A stretch of DNA of 64,000 bases from Coenobita brevimanus (taxonomy: Eukaryota > Arthropoda > Malacostraca > Decapoda > Coenobitidae), in NCBI GenBank assembly GCA_032717465.1, contig CM064664.1, forward strand, positions 1,492,969-1,556,968, written 5' to 3'. Under the pieces are notes generated by a model. The model had not been told where the DNA came from. It saw only the letters and a list, made by a program, of their open reading frames with translations, and did not search any database. Positions 1-11,487 of the stretch are shown in pieces; within the stretch, counting starts at the first letter, position 1, and each line of letters begins with the position of its first letter. The position numbers and the translations under genes are program-made.

Positions 1-371
<371 letters not shown>

Positions 372-372
<1 letters not shown>

Positions 373-453
373 AATGAGTAAATTGGAGGTGTGTTGTCCT
401 GTCTCGGCTATCCCCCTTTCTTTGGGGAAGCAGCCTAGGTATATAGATAGATG
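372..453 (+). mobile_element. 5'-truncated 3' end of an RTE-like LINE
   Basis: About 80 bp that closely match the last 90 bp of the LINE at 10009-11487, including the shared stretch GGGGAAGCAGCCTAGGTATA and the start of a GATA tail. Only the 3' terminus is present and it abuts the (TG)n tract. The LINE copies at 11478-11487, 13999-14016 and 46291-46323 have the same style of GATA tail, which supports the call. Confidence 0.8.
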
Positions 454-886
454 ATTGTTGCTACAGATTATAAGTTTACTGGACTATCTACTGTAGTCAT
501 TCAAGCACCACTAAGGAATTCACACTCAAGGCGATTGATTCTAACGAAGCCTCATATAATGCTTCATTTTAGTGACTAAGGATTTTCATAAGCAAAGACC
601 TCAGCTTTATTAAGCCCCATTTGATGTTTCAGTGTAGCTTCCTAAGGATTTACGACTCAGGTTATTAACCCTTGCGAATCCCTACATGGTCCCTGACTTT
701 ATCAATATCCCGTACAGTCCATATGTGTACTACATTTGTACTTGTTCAGTGCTGTAGGTAGGTTTCCTCCTTTGTCGTCGTGAGCCACAGTGGCAGTAGT
801 TACTTGTATGTTTAAGAGTTGAATGAAAAATTCTGAAATACTTGATGTCTTTATCTGAACCATCTGCTTCATTGATACTGTTGTTG

Positions 887-918
<32 letters not shown>

Positions 919-1707
919 GGTGGTGGTGGTGGTGGTGGTGGTGGTGGTGATGATTTTGTTGTTGTTGCTGTTTTTGTTGCCGTAGGTTCATCTGAATATG
1001 AACTCAATAGAGTGAATTTTAAAGCTGTCCTTTTCTTGAGATCCAGCATTGCCATTTCGTGGGACAGGGTGTTAAGGGACGTTTATAGGAAGGCAATGAA
1101 ACTGCCCAATTATATCGATGCCACATCATCAAGGCTTCCTTCTTTAATACCTCTCGGTAATAGGCTTCTCATATGTCAACAAAACATTTCTATCTTGCTG
1201 TACTGGCACCAATTCAATGCATGAAGGGTGAAGAAGAAAAAAAAAAAAGACGCATTTGTATTTTCTGCTATAAATAAAATAGTAAAAAGTATGTAAAAAA
1301 TTAGGGTCATATCTCTTTCACTGTATAGTATATTCTTTGCCTAAAAGTAGCAAGGATAGTTAATGTTAACACCTTTCTGTTACGAGCTGTTACAGACGAG
1401 AAAGAAAAAACAAGTGAATTAATTCGTTTTTATTTTTTCTGATTCTGACTTTACATACCCCTCATAAGAGTAAGAGGACTTGAGAACAAGTGTTTTCTTC
1501 TTTGGACTAAAAATGCAATATTAATACACTGTGTAGGCTACCCCTGGACGCCTTTTCTACATTATTCATGTTTCCTGCAAATGATTACTAATATTATGAA
1601 TACAATAGTAATGATGCCCCAAGGCTGAAGAGGTCAGATACTAACTTATGTTAGGGCTTGTTTTATGTTATTAAAAATCTGCGTGCGGGAGTCATATGGA
1701 AAATTAA
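454..1707. other. 3' flank and probable 3' UTR of the IR gene
   Basis: No coding signal seen. On the minus strand, AATAAA occurs at 1434-1429, about 275 nt past the IR stop codon, and again at 613-608; either could be the polyadenylation signal of the receptor gene. The only repeat is the trinucleotide tract at 880-970. Confidence 0.4.
880..970. repeat. (TTG)n(GTG)n trinucleotide microsatellite
   Basis: A run of TTG units passes into GTG/GGT units to 949, then a short TTG run to 970. The apparent proline/threonine-rich open frame on the minus strand is a product of the repeat. Confidence 0.9.
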
Positions 1708-1986
1708 TCAGTCTGATATTTGTCTCGTAGGTCCAGGTGTATGTGAAGGGTGAGGCTCCGACACCAGCAGCCTCTCCACTACAAAGGCCACACTGCCCAG
1801 GGTGATGCCCACCAGGAGAAGCAGCAGAGGTCCCTGCACATGGATAATAGACAGACTCCTGAAATTAGTTTGGCTGTGTTCTGCTCCATCCTGCCCTTGC
1901 TGTTTTATTTCTTCCCTCTGTTTCATTCTACTTTCACGTGCAGCGGCTTCCATTGTTTCCTTTTTCCACTGCTCATACAGACCAGC
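1708..1986 (-). CDS. Ionotropic receptor (IR/iGluR-like), last coding exon
   Basis: A 279-nt terminal exon with 92 codons and a TGA stop at 1710-1708. It opens after a good acceptor (TTTCCTGTTTTCAG) at 1987. The peptide begins AGLYEQWKKETM, the usual 'EaGL..kW' start of the last segment of insect and crustacean IRs. It continues through a charged linker to SLSIIHVQGPLLLLLVGIT, in which the HVQGP..LL pattern and the following hydrophobic stretch are the last transmembrane helix after the S2 ligand-binding lobe. A short hydrophilic tail ends the protein. Known role of the family: ligand-gated cation channels used in chemosensation and related senses. Phase 0 joins it to the exon at 23247-23433. 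Family assignment is by pattern; ligand and subfamily are unknown. Confidence 0.82.
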   Translation of the reverse strand, partial: AGLYEQWKKETMEAAARESRMKQREEIKQQGQDGAEHSQTNFRSLSIIHVQGPLLLLLVGITLGSVAFVVERLLVSEPHPSHTPGPTRQISD

Positions 1987-3270
1987 CTGAAAACAGGAAA
2001 TTGCAGTAGTGAGTCGTGGAAGAACCTAAAACAGACTTCGTCAGGTCCTATTGTAGTGAATGTTGTAGTTTTTATGTAAGCCTTGTAGGAATCTCTTAAC
2101 CAATAGTATTATAACATTGACATTTACTCTTCTGTATTCTAATGCATTGGACATACTGAATTTATGCGTAGTCATCAGTTATACGCACAGCGATACATGT
2201 ACAGTGCATAATGCCAATACAACATGTTAAGAATCGATTTAACAGTCTGTTCTACGACTCTGATAAAGTAAATTCATTAAATATAATGCATCGATCTAGG
2301 CTAGTCACTCCTGTCTCTCATTCAAAGAAAAGTGGCTGCTCGGGCTATAACTAAGATAACTGCTAAGAATACTGTACCGGTCCCTCGTACTCAGTGGTAC
2401 CATCGCCACATTTTATCGGGCTGTTTGGACTATTTTGATATACCGTAACGTGGCCTAAAACAATGTGGTCGCTGCTTCTTCTTATGTAGCATGCTTTTGA
2501 ACAGTCAGGCCACACTGTCAGTAATTCTTTATTTTATTATTAGGAACTTATTCTTCGTCCCCAATTTATCCTTGTTTTACTCTGTGGAAAATGTTACGGT
2601 GCATGTGAATCGTACAAATACGATAATTAGTGCAGTATTTCGGAAAATTAAAACAGATATCTAGTGCAATGAAATGAGATCCTTTACTTTTTAATGCTGG
2701 AAAATTATCTATATTATAATTATACTGTATAATGCAACTGAAAAGAATGTTTGGTACTATGTTACAGGGTGAAAATATAAGAAGGCACTTTTTAAATAAT
2801 ATGAATGCTAATATATTTTCAAGTTACATTCAGTAGAAATATGTAAAACTTAATCGCTGAACGGAGTCTTCTTTGGAACAGATTATCTCATTTAATTCAT
2901 ATAGCTTTGGTTCAAACATGAACCACATCACATTACCTGTATACAAGTAAATGCCAACAATCCTCAAAATTCTTAATCTTTTGATTTAAAGCATTTTTTC
3001 CTGTTTTGAACTTTTGATTCTTCGGTACATAGACCTATATAGGACTAACGTGATTTATAGAGCCGTCTGACATATTCTTATATATGTCCACTGTTACTGG
3101 GGGATACAGGTATAAATTTCAATAAATAACACGTTTGGGCTACATCTGAAGTATATGCCACGTTTTCAAGGGCCACCTGCCACGGACTGACATAACTGTT
3201 TACACACCTGCTCCTACGGGCACATGAAAAGCCACTAGAACAGCCCATTAACACTTCTTGCAAAATCGCT
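1987..3270. other. Intronic stretch without recognised features
   Basis: AT-rich sequence just inside the IR intron. I saw no coding exon, repeat family or structured element. Confidence 0.5.
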
Positions 3271-3612
3271 CTTTTTTTTTTTAAATGTCCAACTCTGGGC
3301 AAAGGCTTCAGGGCCTATTTCTTAGGGGCAGTGTCCTATTCCAAGGCCCAGTAGTCCTCCTACACCTGCACATGTCACCACTTCGGCCGTATCACCAACC
3401 ATCCATACTGAATACATACTAGGGCTGTCTCATACAGGACTGGTGTATTGGTATTAGCGGGGGTATTTTTATGACATGTCGGCGGGTCATCTGGTAGATC
3501 AGGAAGGTCTGCTTTTAGGAAATTCAAATCCTTAAACTGTTCCCTGCCCCAGCCAGGATTCGATCCTGGGACCATTAGGACTGCAGGCCGCCTTTCTACC
3601 GATTTATTAATT
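3271..3612 (-). mobile_element. tRNA-derived SINE
   Basis: Read on the minus strand, the head at about 3612-3540 looks like a tRNA: an A-box-like GGTAGAAAGG, then GGTCCCAGGATCGAATCC containing a B-box-like element and T-arm. A unique body of about 270 bp follows and ends in an A-rich tail (a run of T on the plus strand, 3271-3282). A shadow frame reading VPGSNPGWG is typical of the T-arm of tRNA SINEs. It lies in the IR intron in the same orientation as the gene. Confidence 0.75.
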
Positions 3613-3933
3613 TATGCTGATATAATGCCTGTATAAAGCATTACAAATGCCTGTGCATGACAAATGCATATTTTAGTCATCGAGGAAAACTTCACCTGCT
3701 ATGCCATCCAGATAAAGTCAATCTATAAGCAGATTTCACCGATTTTCGCCTATAAGATCACTGGGAGAACACGTTATAGGAAATGTTTCTTAAACAAACA
3801 CAAAGAGAGAGAGGGGGGGAGAACTTTCCAAGAAGTAGTACCACAGAAGGTCTTACGACCTGTACCTCAGAGGTACCATGAATGAATTTAAGAAGGCCCA
3901 AGGAGAGAAGGTCTCTTCGTGCGCACATTCTGA

Positions 3934-3950
3934 TGACGTCAGGTGGGAGA
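3934..3950. promoter_or_regulatory. CRE plus E-box-like element in left inverted repeat
   Basis: The palindrome TGACGTCA is followed directly by GGTGGGAGA. It mirrors the better-formed copy at 5944-5960. Confidence 0.35.
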
Positions 3951-4122
3951 TAAACGGGCGGCCGAAGGTGACTTCCGTTTTCTTTTAGGGTATACTGCTT
4001 TTTTTCTGAGGTAATATAATGTTATATAGCTTCGCCCCCAGAACTTTCAGCTGATCATATTATGGTTAAAGTGTTTCCATTGCATAATTAACATTTCTAC
4101 TAGTTAATGGGGATGTAACAGT

Positions 4123-4126
<4 letters not shown>

Positions 4127-4190
<64 letters not shown>
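4127..4190. repeat. (GA)n followed by (CAGA)n
   Basis: GA dinucleotides from 4127 to 4166 pass into six CAGA units to 4190. This is the left edge of the purine-rich block. Confidence 0.95.
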
Positions 4191-4716
4191 GATGGATTGG
4201 AGAAAAAAAAATCAAAGCGGTGATTTGGAGTCGGGGAGGAAGAGATGGAGGAAGGGGAAGCGAGAAGGAAAGGAGAAAGGAAGAAATGAAGGAGAAAATG
4301 TGGAAGGCAGAGAAGGAGAGCAAGACGGGAGAGAGGGAGAAGCGGTAGGGAGGAACGGGAGAGAAAGAAAAGTGACTGGGCGAGAAGGAAGGGAGATACA
4401 GTATTTGCGAATGAAGTAAACGACGTGAGCGAAGACAGGAAGAGGTAGAAGGTATGGAGAGAGAAGAGAAGAGGAGAAAGAGGTGGAGGAGGGAGCTAGA
4501 AAAGTGGAAAAAGAGGAGGGAGGATGAAAAAGGAGAAAGGGAGTTAGGGATGGAGGAAGAGAGGAGAAGTGGAGAATGAGGAGGAGGAGGGAGAGAGAAA
4601 AGTGAGGGCGAATGAGGAGCAGAAATGGAGAGATGGACTGCAGAATGGGGGAAGAAAGGAGAAGGAGAAGGAGGAGCAGGTGGAAGATGGAGGGAGGTAA
4701 TATCTGTGCTAATGAA

Positions 4717-4718
<2 letters not shown>

Positions 4719-4792
<74 letters not shown>

Positions 4793-4823
4793 AAGAGAGA
4801 GAGAGAGAAAGAGAGAGAGAGAG
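4719..4823. repeat. (GA)n microsatellite
   Basis: About 105 bp of GA repeat with three AAAG-type interruptions near 4789-4812, inside the purine-rich block. Confidence 0.95.
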
Positions 4824-5666
4824 TATAAAATAATGGTTTTTAAAAGAAGGGAGTGAGGGTAGAGCTGAAGGGATACATAGGTAGATATGAGGGAAGAGTG
4901 AGAGAAAATGGAGGAAAAGAAAAACGGGAGGGCAGGATGGAGGGATGGAGAGGAAGGGATGGAGGGGCAGAGAAAGGAAAGTAGGTAATTGACAGAGGGA
5001 TAGAAAGATTGAGGGAACGGGTGAGGGAAATTGGAGGGAGAGGAAAGTAGGAGAAGTGGGAGAGAAGGACAGCTATCATAATGGAGGGAGGGAGGCAAGA
5101 AGAAGATGAGATGGAGGAAAACCTTGAGGGAAAGTTGGTAGAAGAGAAAGAAAAAATGGAGAACGAGGAAGGAAAAGAATGGATGCGGTTACGGGAGAGT
5201 GGAGGGATTCGCTAGAAGGATAGATAGTTGGATGGAAGGAGTGAGGGAGGGAATACTTGGAGGGATGGAGGGAGTGGATGAATGGAAAGAATTAGGGAGC
5301 AGTGAAGGGCGACAGGGAGTGGAGGAATGGAGAGAATGATGGATGAGTGGAGGAAGAGAGGGTATAACGGAGGGAGGGAGAGAATGCATAGAAGGAATGA
5401 AGTTAGGGAGTAATGGGGTGATGGAATAGTGGAAGGAGGGAGGGAGTAGTGGAAGTTAAAGAGTGAGGGAGTGATGGAGGAAAGGAAAGAGAGAATGGAG
5501 GAAATAAAAGAAAGAGGGAGTACTGAAGGAAAAAGAGGGAATAGAGGATGTGAGAGAAAGAAGGAGTAATTGAAGGAAGGGTGGACTACTCCGGAGAGAT
5601 GAGGAAATGGAGAGAGTGAGGAAGAAAGTGAAGAGAGAGAAGAAGGGGAATGAGGGATAGAACAGC

Positions 5667-5837
5667 AAAATGTAGACTGCAGACACGGGCTTCCTTTGTG
5701 TTAACCAGGTCTTGTCTCTTACACAGCTGGACCCATTTCTTTCTAGTGTCTTCATCTTGAGGGAACCTGAAGAATTTGATGTCACTGTCTTTTCTGCTGA
5801 CTGAATAGCATCCAAATACTGCACAGTTAAGTGGCAT
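5667..5837 (-). pseudogene. THAP zinc-finger domain exon, truncated
   Basis: ATG at 5837-5835 opens MPLNCAVFGCYS, the usual first residues of a THAP domain (C-x4-C here). This is followed by FFRFP, KKWVQLCKR and finally CSLHF, giving the C2CH zinc ligands (two Cys, then Cys-x2-His) with normal spacing and the conserved W and FxxFP elements. Known role: sequence-specific DNA binding in THAP proteins and P-element transposases. Right after the CxxHF ligand pair the frame runs into the pyrimidine-rich strand of the purine block and loses any THAP character; the next exon is not visible. A CRE/E-box cluster lies about 110 bp upstream. Domain call is firm; whether it is a live host gene or a transposon relic is open. 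Confidence 0.7.
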
Positions 5838-5943
5838 CTTTCTGATAACTGTCCTAGTATGAGATAAATATATGGGAACACCGAGCTCTCCACCATTGCG
5901 GCCTAGGGAAACTAAGTGACTTAGTGAGTGGAGTGAGTAGCTG

Positions 5944-5966
5944 TCTCCCACGTGACGTCATGCGCC
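5944..5966 (-). promoter_or_regulatory. CACGTG/TGACGTCA/TGCGCC promoter-like cluster
   Basis: An E-box CACGTG overlaps a full CRE palindrome TGACGTCA, followed by a GC-rich TGCGCC. It lies about 110-130 bp upstream of the THAP start codon and within the right inverted repeat, which fits a promoter read on the minus strand. Confidence 0.45.
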
Positions 5967-6013
5967 AACCAGGTTGAATTCTCGCCCGGGCTGGACAGAC
6001 CTTCTCTCCTTGG

Positions 6014-6624
6014 ACCTTGGAATTTACCAGATATAAGTTGCTACTCAATTCGTATGACGAAAGTATAACAGAGATGAAGGTTCTCTCCACCCACCTCCTC
6101 CCCCTGCGGAACGGGCACGTAAAAGGAAGTACACCTAACCCGAGGGAAAATGGATAGGCTATGAAATTGGAAGAAATATTCAATGAACAACAAAGTCAGG
6201 TCTGGTATAACCCTGAACTGCTCTGTTGACGAAGTGTCAGCTACTGTGCTGGAAGATGATTCCAGATACAACAGACCTTATACGTGAAAAAAAAAAAATG
6301 CCTAACGTATCATGTGGCATCGTCGCTGGAGGGGTATCAACAACCGATTCAGATGGAGTAACAAGGCTGTTATAATAAAAGTAACTTAGTCACTGGGTAG
6401 TGTTGAGAGGAAAATAACAAAATACCATAAGTAGATCAGTCATATATCCGTTTTACATCATGGTTTTCTCTTCACATGCTGGTTATTTAACATAAATCTG
6501 GTATTAGAGTTTGATATACATACTTCTTCATAACACACACTGTTACCAGACCCATAAACAGAGCTGGGAGGCTTCAGACAAGTAATGATTTTTATCGTCT
6601 GGTTTTAGCAAGGCGAGGCGATAG

Positions 6625-6628
<4 letters not shown>
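6014..6628. other. Intronic stretch without recognised features
   Basis: No exon, repeat family or structure recognised between the THAP unit and the (TG)n tract. Confidence 0.5.

Positions 6629-6685
<57 letters not shown>
6629..6685. repeat. (TG)n at the 3' junction of CR1-like copy A
   Basis: 57 bp of TG repeat abutting the LINE 3' end, which reads GTAAGAA followed by (CA)n on the element's sense strand. Confidence 0.95.
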
Positions 6686-6686
<1 letters not shown>

Positions 6687-6949
6687 CTTACCTAGTCGTA
6701 TGTTTACAGGAATGACTGAAGTTCTTACTGTCCGTGTTTTGAAACATTTTTGTAATACATGTCTTTAAATTTATTAATTATTTTGGCACGCTATTTCATT
6801 CGATAGTGCAGTCCACTAATCACCTGCTTTATTTGGGAAACTGAAGTTCCTTATGTCTGTATTACCTTTTTGTACAGTTTTCTGCAGTGTCCTCCTAATG
6901 TTGCTTTCCCATAGGTTATGTTCCCATTTTCTGTTATGCATTGATATAA

Positions 6950-8410
6950 CATAATCATGTCTCCTCTTTTCCTTCTCCTGTAATGTTGGTAGATTTAATT
7001 TTTCGAGTCTTTCTTCATAGCTTGGGTCCCTTAAACTTTGTGTCCATCTTGTAGCGGCCCTTTATACCTTTTCAATCATATCTATGTGTTTTTTGAGATG
7101 TGGATTCCAAACTACTGATGCATACTCCAAAGTTGGTCTAATGAATGCTACTATCTTTCTCAGCACGTCTTCATTTATATATGTGCAATGCTACCATCAT
7201 ATTAGCAAGCAGAGTGTACATGTTACTTATTTTTTCATTTATTTGGTCAGCCGGTGATAGTCTGTCATTGATACTCATGCTTAAATGTTTTTCCCTTTCT
7301 GATGTGTGTAGGGATGAGCTTCCTAATTACTAGTCCCAGTCTGGTCTTTCTTCACTTTTACCAAATTTTATTACGTAATATTTGTCCACACTGAATTCCA
7401 TTTGCCATCTATTGCTCCATTCATGAAGCTTATTTAATTCCTCTTGTAGCTCTATGCAAGAGTCTGTGTAATTTCCCTTTGTATTTTTGCATCATCAGCA
7501 AACATGTTTAGGTAGCTTCCATTTCCAATGTTGCTGTCCATGTCATTTATATATACTACAAACATAATTGGTGCCAGCATCGAGCCCTGTGGAACTCCAT
7601 TTGTCACTTCTCTCCATGATAAGTAATTTCCCCTTAGCACTGTTCTCATTTCCCTTTTACTGAGAAAATCTTGCATCCAATCTTACAGTTTACCTTGGAT
7701 TCCTCCTTGACTGTGCAGTTTCCTTGAAAATCTGTTGTGTGGTACTCTGTCAAATGCTTTCTTGAAATCCAAATATATGCTGTCTACGCAGCCATCTCTT
7801 TTCTGTATTATTTCTGCAACCCTGTCACAGTAACTTAATAGGTTGGTAACTCATGATTTTCCCTTTCTAAACCAAATTGTCTTTCTGTTATTATATTGTT
7901 TTTCCAGGTGATTTACCTAAATTCTTTGATGCAGTTTTTCTGACATCTAACTTACGACGCTGTTCAGTGATACTGGTTGGTCGTTAAGTGGATTTTGTCT
8001 ATCTCCTTTCGTGAAAGGGGGCACAATGTTTGCTTTCTTCCAAATATCAGGTAGCCTTGTCTTAAGGATTCTTTGAATATTAATTGTAATGGACTGCTTA
8101 GCTCTTTTGCACATTCCTGTAATACCCAAAATGAAATCTCGTCAGGGCCACTGGCTTTTCTCCTGTCTAATTTCCTCATCGCTTCCTGGACCTCTTGTTT
8201 TGTTATACGTATGTCTGTTAATATGTGTGGGAATGCTTGTTTGTCTTCATCTCTCGTAAATCTACTTTCTTTAGTAGAAACTGACTGGAAATTTATGTTT
8301 AGTACTTCACAAATATCTTCTTGATTGATACAGATTTTCCCCTCATTCATGGTGGATGGTACTTTAACTTCTGATTTGCTTCGTATGTAGCTGTCACCCA
8401 ATTTCGGCTG
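6950..8410 (-). pseudogene. CR1-like copy A reverse transcriptase
   Basis: Fragments in successive frames show the RT in order. At 8401-7964: KLDRRKASGPDEISFWVLQE (fingers). About 7780-7740: a DFKKAFD-type motif. At 7676-7452: SWREVTNGVPQGSMLAPIMF, then MFADDAKIQ with the catalytic FADD box intact. The C-terminal tail follows below 7300. Several stops and shifts make it inactive. Copy B is the closest relative in the window. Confidence 0.8.
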
Positions 8411-8799
8411 ATCTGTACTTTTATTTACAGTGTCTTCCTCCTACTACCTTTGAGCTTCTCTCCTTATCCTTGTATAATAATTTCTTCCCTGCTTGTTGTT
8501 GTTATATGCTCTCTCACTTTTATGTCGTCTGTATCTGATCCACAGCAAATCTCTTTTCTCTTTTGCATTTTTATAATCAGTATTAAACCAGTTCTTTATC
8601 CTTATTTCCGTGTCTTTGTGCAATGAGACATAATTATGGACTCCTGTTTCATATAATTGAGAGATTTTTTTATATATAAAATTTATATCTTGTCCTCTTA
8701 GCTCCTTTTCCCACTCTATATCGTTGAAATACTTCTTTAGGTCATGATAGTTTCCCGTTTTGTAGTTTAGCTCCTTTTTGTAATTTCCATTACCTCTAA

Positions 8800-9575
8800 C
8801 TATATCATATGCTGTCCTGAAATTGTAATCTAGTACTGTATGGTGGCTTGGTGACAGATTATATTGTCAATTTCATTTTCATGCCTAGTAAATATGAGAT
8901 CTAATAATGAGGGGTCTTCTGGTCCTCGTTTTTTGGTGTTCTCGTTTACATATTGTGTTAGAAAACATTCCTGTATAAGATCCAAATGCTTTTGATTCCA
9001 ACAATCTTTATGGCTTTTTATATCTAGTGTATTCCAGTGTATATATGTATTAAAATCTCCCATTAGTATATTTCTGTTAGATTTTTCTTCCATTCTTTAT
9101 ATTAGGGTTCTTATATCCTAAAATGCCTTTTCTGCCAGGTCTTCATATTCACCTCTATCCCATGTGTTTGTCTTGGGTGGCATATATAAATCTGTCACAT
9201 TGTTATACCTTCTGATGTACTAATCTCTACTCCAACTAATTCAACTCAAGATGGTATGTCTATTTCTATCTCTTTTACTTGGAGTTTTTTCTCTGTTTGT
9301 ATCATAACTCCTCCTTTCTTAACATTTCTATCTCTTCGCCAAATATTGTACTTATCCCAATTTTAAGAGTCGTTTGATATCCCTGAGGTGAATTTTGTTT
9401 CTGTTATACAAATAATATGATGCTCATTTTCTATGATATAATCTTTTATCTCTAATAATTTGGATACTATTCCAACGACATTTGAGTACATTAACTTAGG
9501 CATTTTGTTCACATATTTGACATTAGCTGAGTCTACTATCTTGTTTTTATTTCGTCCCTTCTGTTTATGTGCCAT
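8800..9575 (-). pseudogene. CR1-like copy A endonuclease domain
   Basis: The N-terminal APE endonuclease motif KLMYSNVVGIVSKLLEIKDY with CITETKF (the catalytic E box) lies at 9480-9370. The ILMGDFNTYIHWN motif lies near 9070 and a DLIFTRHENEID segment near 8890. The frame shifts between them. Confidence 0.75.
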
Positions 9576-10008
9576 TTTTTTAATTGCAATCCTACAACTT
9601 TATGAAAAAAAAAAAAAAAAACACTTCTCTCTTCATGTGATCTCGCATCATTCTTTTTTTTTTTTTAATGCTTCTTCCCACTTTTCCTTTAGTAATCCCC
9701 ATTTCTCTTGAGTTAGGCACCTTTTTATCCACACTTCTTTGTACTACTCTGATTCCTTAATTTTGTTAGCATTTTTTGATAACTCTCCTACAGTTTTTCT
9801 GAGGCCTTGACCTGTTTCTCTAATATTTCACTAAACTCATCAATTCCTCTGCATCTTTCTCACAGATTACGTCTGATACTACTGTACTTTCAATGTGTTC
9901 ATTGTATTTACCATCTCTTTGTTATCTCTGGTGATTCTTATTTCTTCCTCATCTCTACCAGTGATGACTATAGATCTGTTACTCCCAGCTGTTTCCTTTA
10001 TCAGCCTT

Positions 10009-11158
10009 GGTGTTTGCTGTGAGACAAGTGTGTGAAAAATATTTAGCGAAAAGCAAGGATGTGTTTTGGGCATTCATGGATTTACAGAAAGCGTATGATA
10101 GAATTGATAGGGAGGCTTTGTGGACTGTTTTAAGATTGTATGGACTTGATGGTAGGTTACTAAAAGGGATGAAAAGTTTTTATGCAAATAGTAGAGTGTG
10201 TGTAAGAGTAGGAAATGCTGTGAGTGATTGGTTTCCCGTGAGAGTGGGGCTGTGACAGGGATGTGTGATGTCGCCTTGGTTGTTTAATATTTACATGGAT
10301 GGTGTTGTAAGGGAGGTGAATGCAAGAGTTTTAGGTGGAAGTCTGAGTCTGGTAAATGTTGATGCTGGAGAGTGGAATCTGAAACAGCTGCTGTTTGCAG
10401 ATGATACTGCACTGGTGGCTGATTGAGAGGAGAGATTGAGACAGTTGGTAGAGGAGTTTGGAAGTTCTGAAAGGAGGAAATTGAAAGTAAATGAGAATAA
10501 GAGTAAAGTGATGAAGTGTACGATGTTGGTAGATGGTAGGGGAATGAATATAGTTTTGAATGGTGAGTTGCTTGAGGAGGTAGAGTGTTTTAAATATCTA
10601 GGGTCACATGTTGCTGTGGATGGAAGAATAGATGCAGAAGTGAAGTTTAGAATAAATGAAGTAGGAAAGGTGCTGAGAGGAATGAAAAAAGTGTATAGAT
10701 GTCGTTCGCTTAGAATGGATGTAAAGAGAAGGCTGTATGAGGGTGTTGTGGTACCGACTGCGTTATATGGGGCTGAAACTTGGAATATGGGTGTAGCAGA
10801 GAGGAAAAGTTTGAATGTAATGGAGATGAGGTGTTTGAGGAGTATGTGTGGAGTGACTCATATGGATCGAGTGCGAAATGATGAAGTGCGAAGGAGAACT
10901 GGAGTTGTTCGGGAGATGGCTGGTAGAGTTGAGCAGAGGGTGTTGCGATGGTTTGGGCATATGGAAAGAATGGATAATGAGCGATTGGTGAAAAACATAA
11001 CTAGATCTGATGTGAGAGGTGTAAGGCTGAGAGGAAGACCACGAATACGATGGATGGACAGTGTGAAGAGAGCGCTGGATGCGAGAGGGATGTCTGTTGA
11101 GCAAGGAAGAGTGGCTGTGCGTGACAGAAATAAATGGAGAGAAATTGTGAATGAATAA
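10009..11158 (+). pseudogene. RTE-like reverse transcriptase C-terminal half
   Basis: Palm through C-terminus. An in-frame TGA after FPVRVGL near 10254 and a TGA after LVAD near 10424 break the frame. From 10436 to 11158 a 240-codon open frame remains, covering the thumb and C-terminal region. The stop in the 'QGC' region and loss of the N-terminus make it inactive. Confidence 0.8.
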
Positions 11159-11487
11159 GTGATGACGCAGCCCTGAGTGGATATTCTCCCGCATTTGGTC
11201 TGATCAGCTGGTCAGGTCAGGTGCGGGTAAGGGGATGGGTCTGTTATGATGTGGCAGGGGTAAACCAGCTCTGCTTTCGGGCCCTGCTGCGGATGTCACT
11301 GATTGCATTGCGCAGTTGACCCTTGTGCGGTGTGGTGCGGTGAGGATCCGTCCGTTCTCCCCTTTGGGGCTAAGATGCGAATGAATGTGTTTGAAAGGAT
11401 GAGTAAATGGGGAGTGTGTCGTCCTGTCTCGGCTACCTCCCTTTCCGTGGGGGAAGCAGCCTAGGTATATAGATAGATAGATAGGTT
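10009..11487 (+). mobile_element. RTE-like LINE, 5'-truncated, inserted in CR1-like ORF1
   Basis: Starts inside the RT palm and ends in a GATA tail (11471-11487). It contains AFMDLQKAYDRIDREAL, an FADD box (LLFADDTALVAD), a GAETW segment, WFGHMERMD and RGRPRIRWMD, the usual C-terminal order of RTE-type LINEs with short-repeat tails. A 3' UTR of about 330 bp follows. Orientation is opposite to its CR1-like host. The target duplication is not clear. Confidence 0.8.

Larger units (their letters stand above)
4127..5660. repeat. 1.5 kb purine-rich, strand-asymmetric block
   Basis: The plus strand is almost all A and G, with very few pyrimidines, from the (GA)n at 4127 to about 5660. Irregular units such as GGAGGGA and GGATGGAGGGA recur. 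Long frames here read only Arg/Glu/Gly or, on the other strand, Ser/Pro/Leu, and are not genes. The IR transcript would be pyrimidine-rich here. Confidence 0.85.
3898..6013 (-). mobile_element. Inverted-repeat unit carrying a THAP-domain exon
   Basis: A perfect 17-bp inverted repeat, CCAAGGAGAGAAGGTCT, lies at 3898-3914 and its complement at 5997-6013. Inside it a second pair, TGACGTCA followed by (G/C)GTGGGAGA, lies at 3934-3950 and in complement at 5944-5960. The unit holds the long purine-rich tract and, near the right end, a THAP-domain coding exon on the minus strand. THAP domains occur in P-element-type transposases and in host proteins derived from them, so a P-like transposon remnant is plausible. 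No convincing 8-bp target duplication was seen and no transposase core is visible. Confidence 0.45.

Noticed and set aside
3540..3612. Possible tRNA gene
   Set aside because: A- and B-box-like motifs are present but the cloverleaf is incomplete and a SINE body with an A-rich tail follows; treated as a tRNA-derived SINE.
4066..5896. Several Arg/Glu- or Ser/Pro-rich open frames of 70-146 codons
   Set aside because: Forced by the purine-rich block; only the THAP segment at 5837-5667 has real domain character.
10763..11194. 143-codon minus-strand frame antisense to the RTE-like RT
   Set aside because: Shadow of the real RT frame 10436-11158; Ser/His-rich composition mirrors the Lys/Glu/Arg-rich sense strand.
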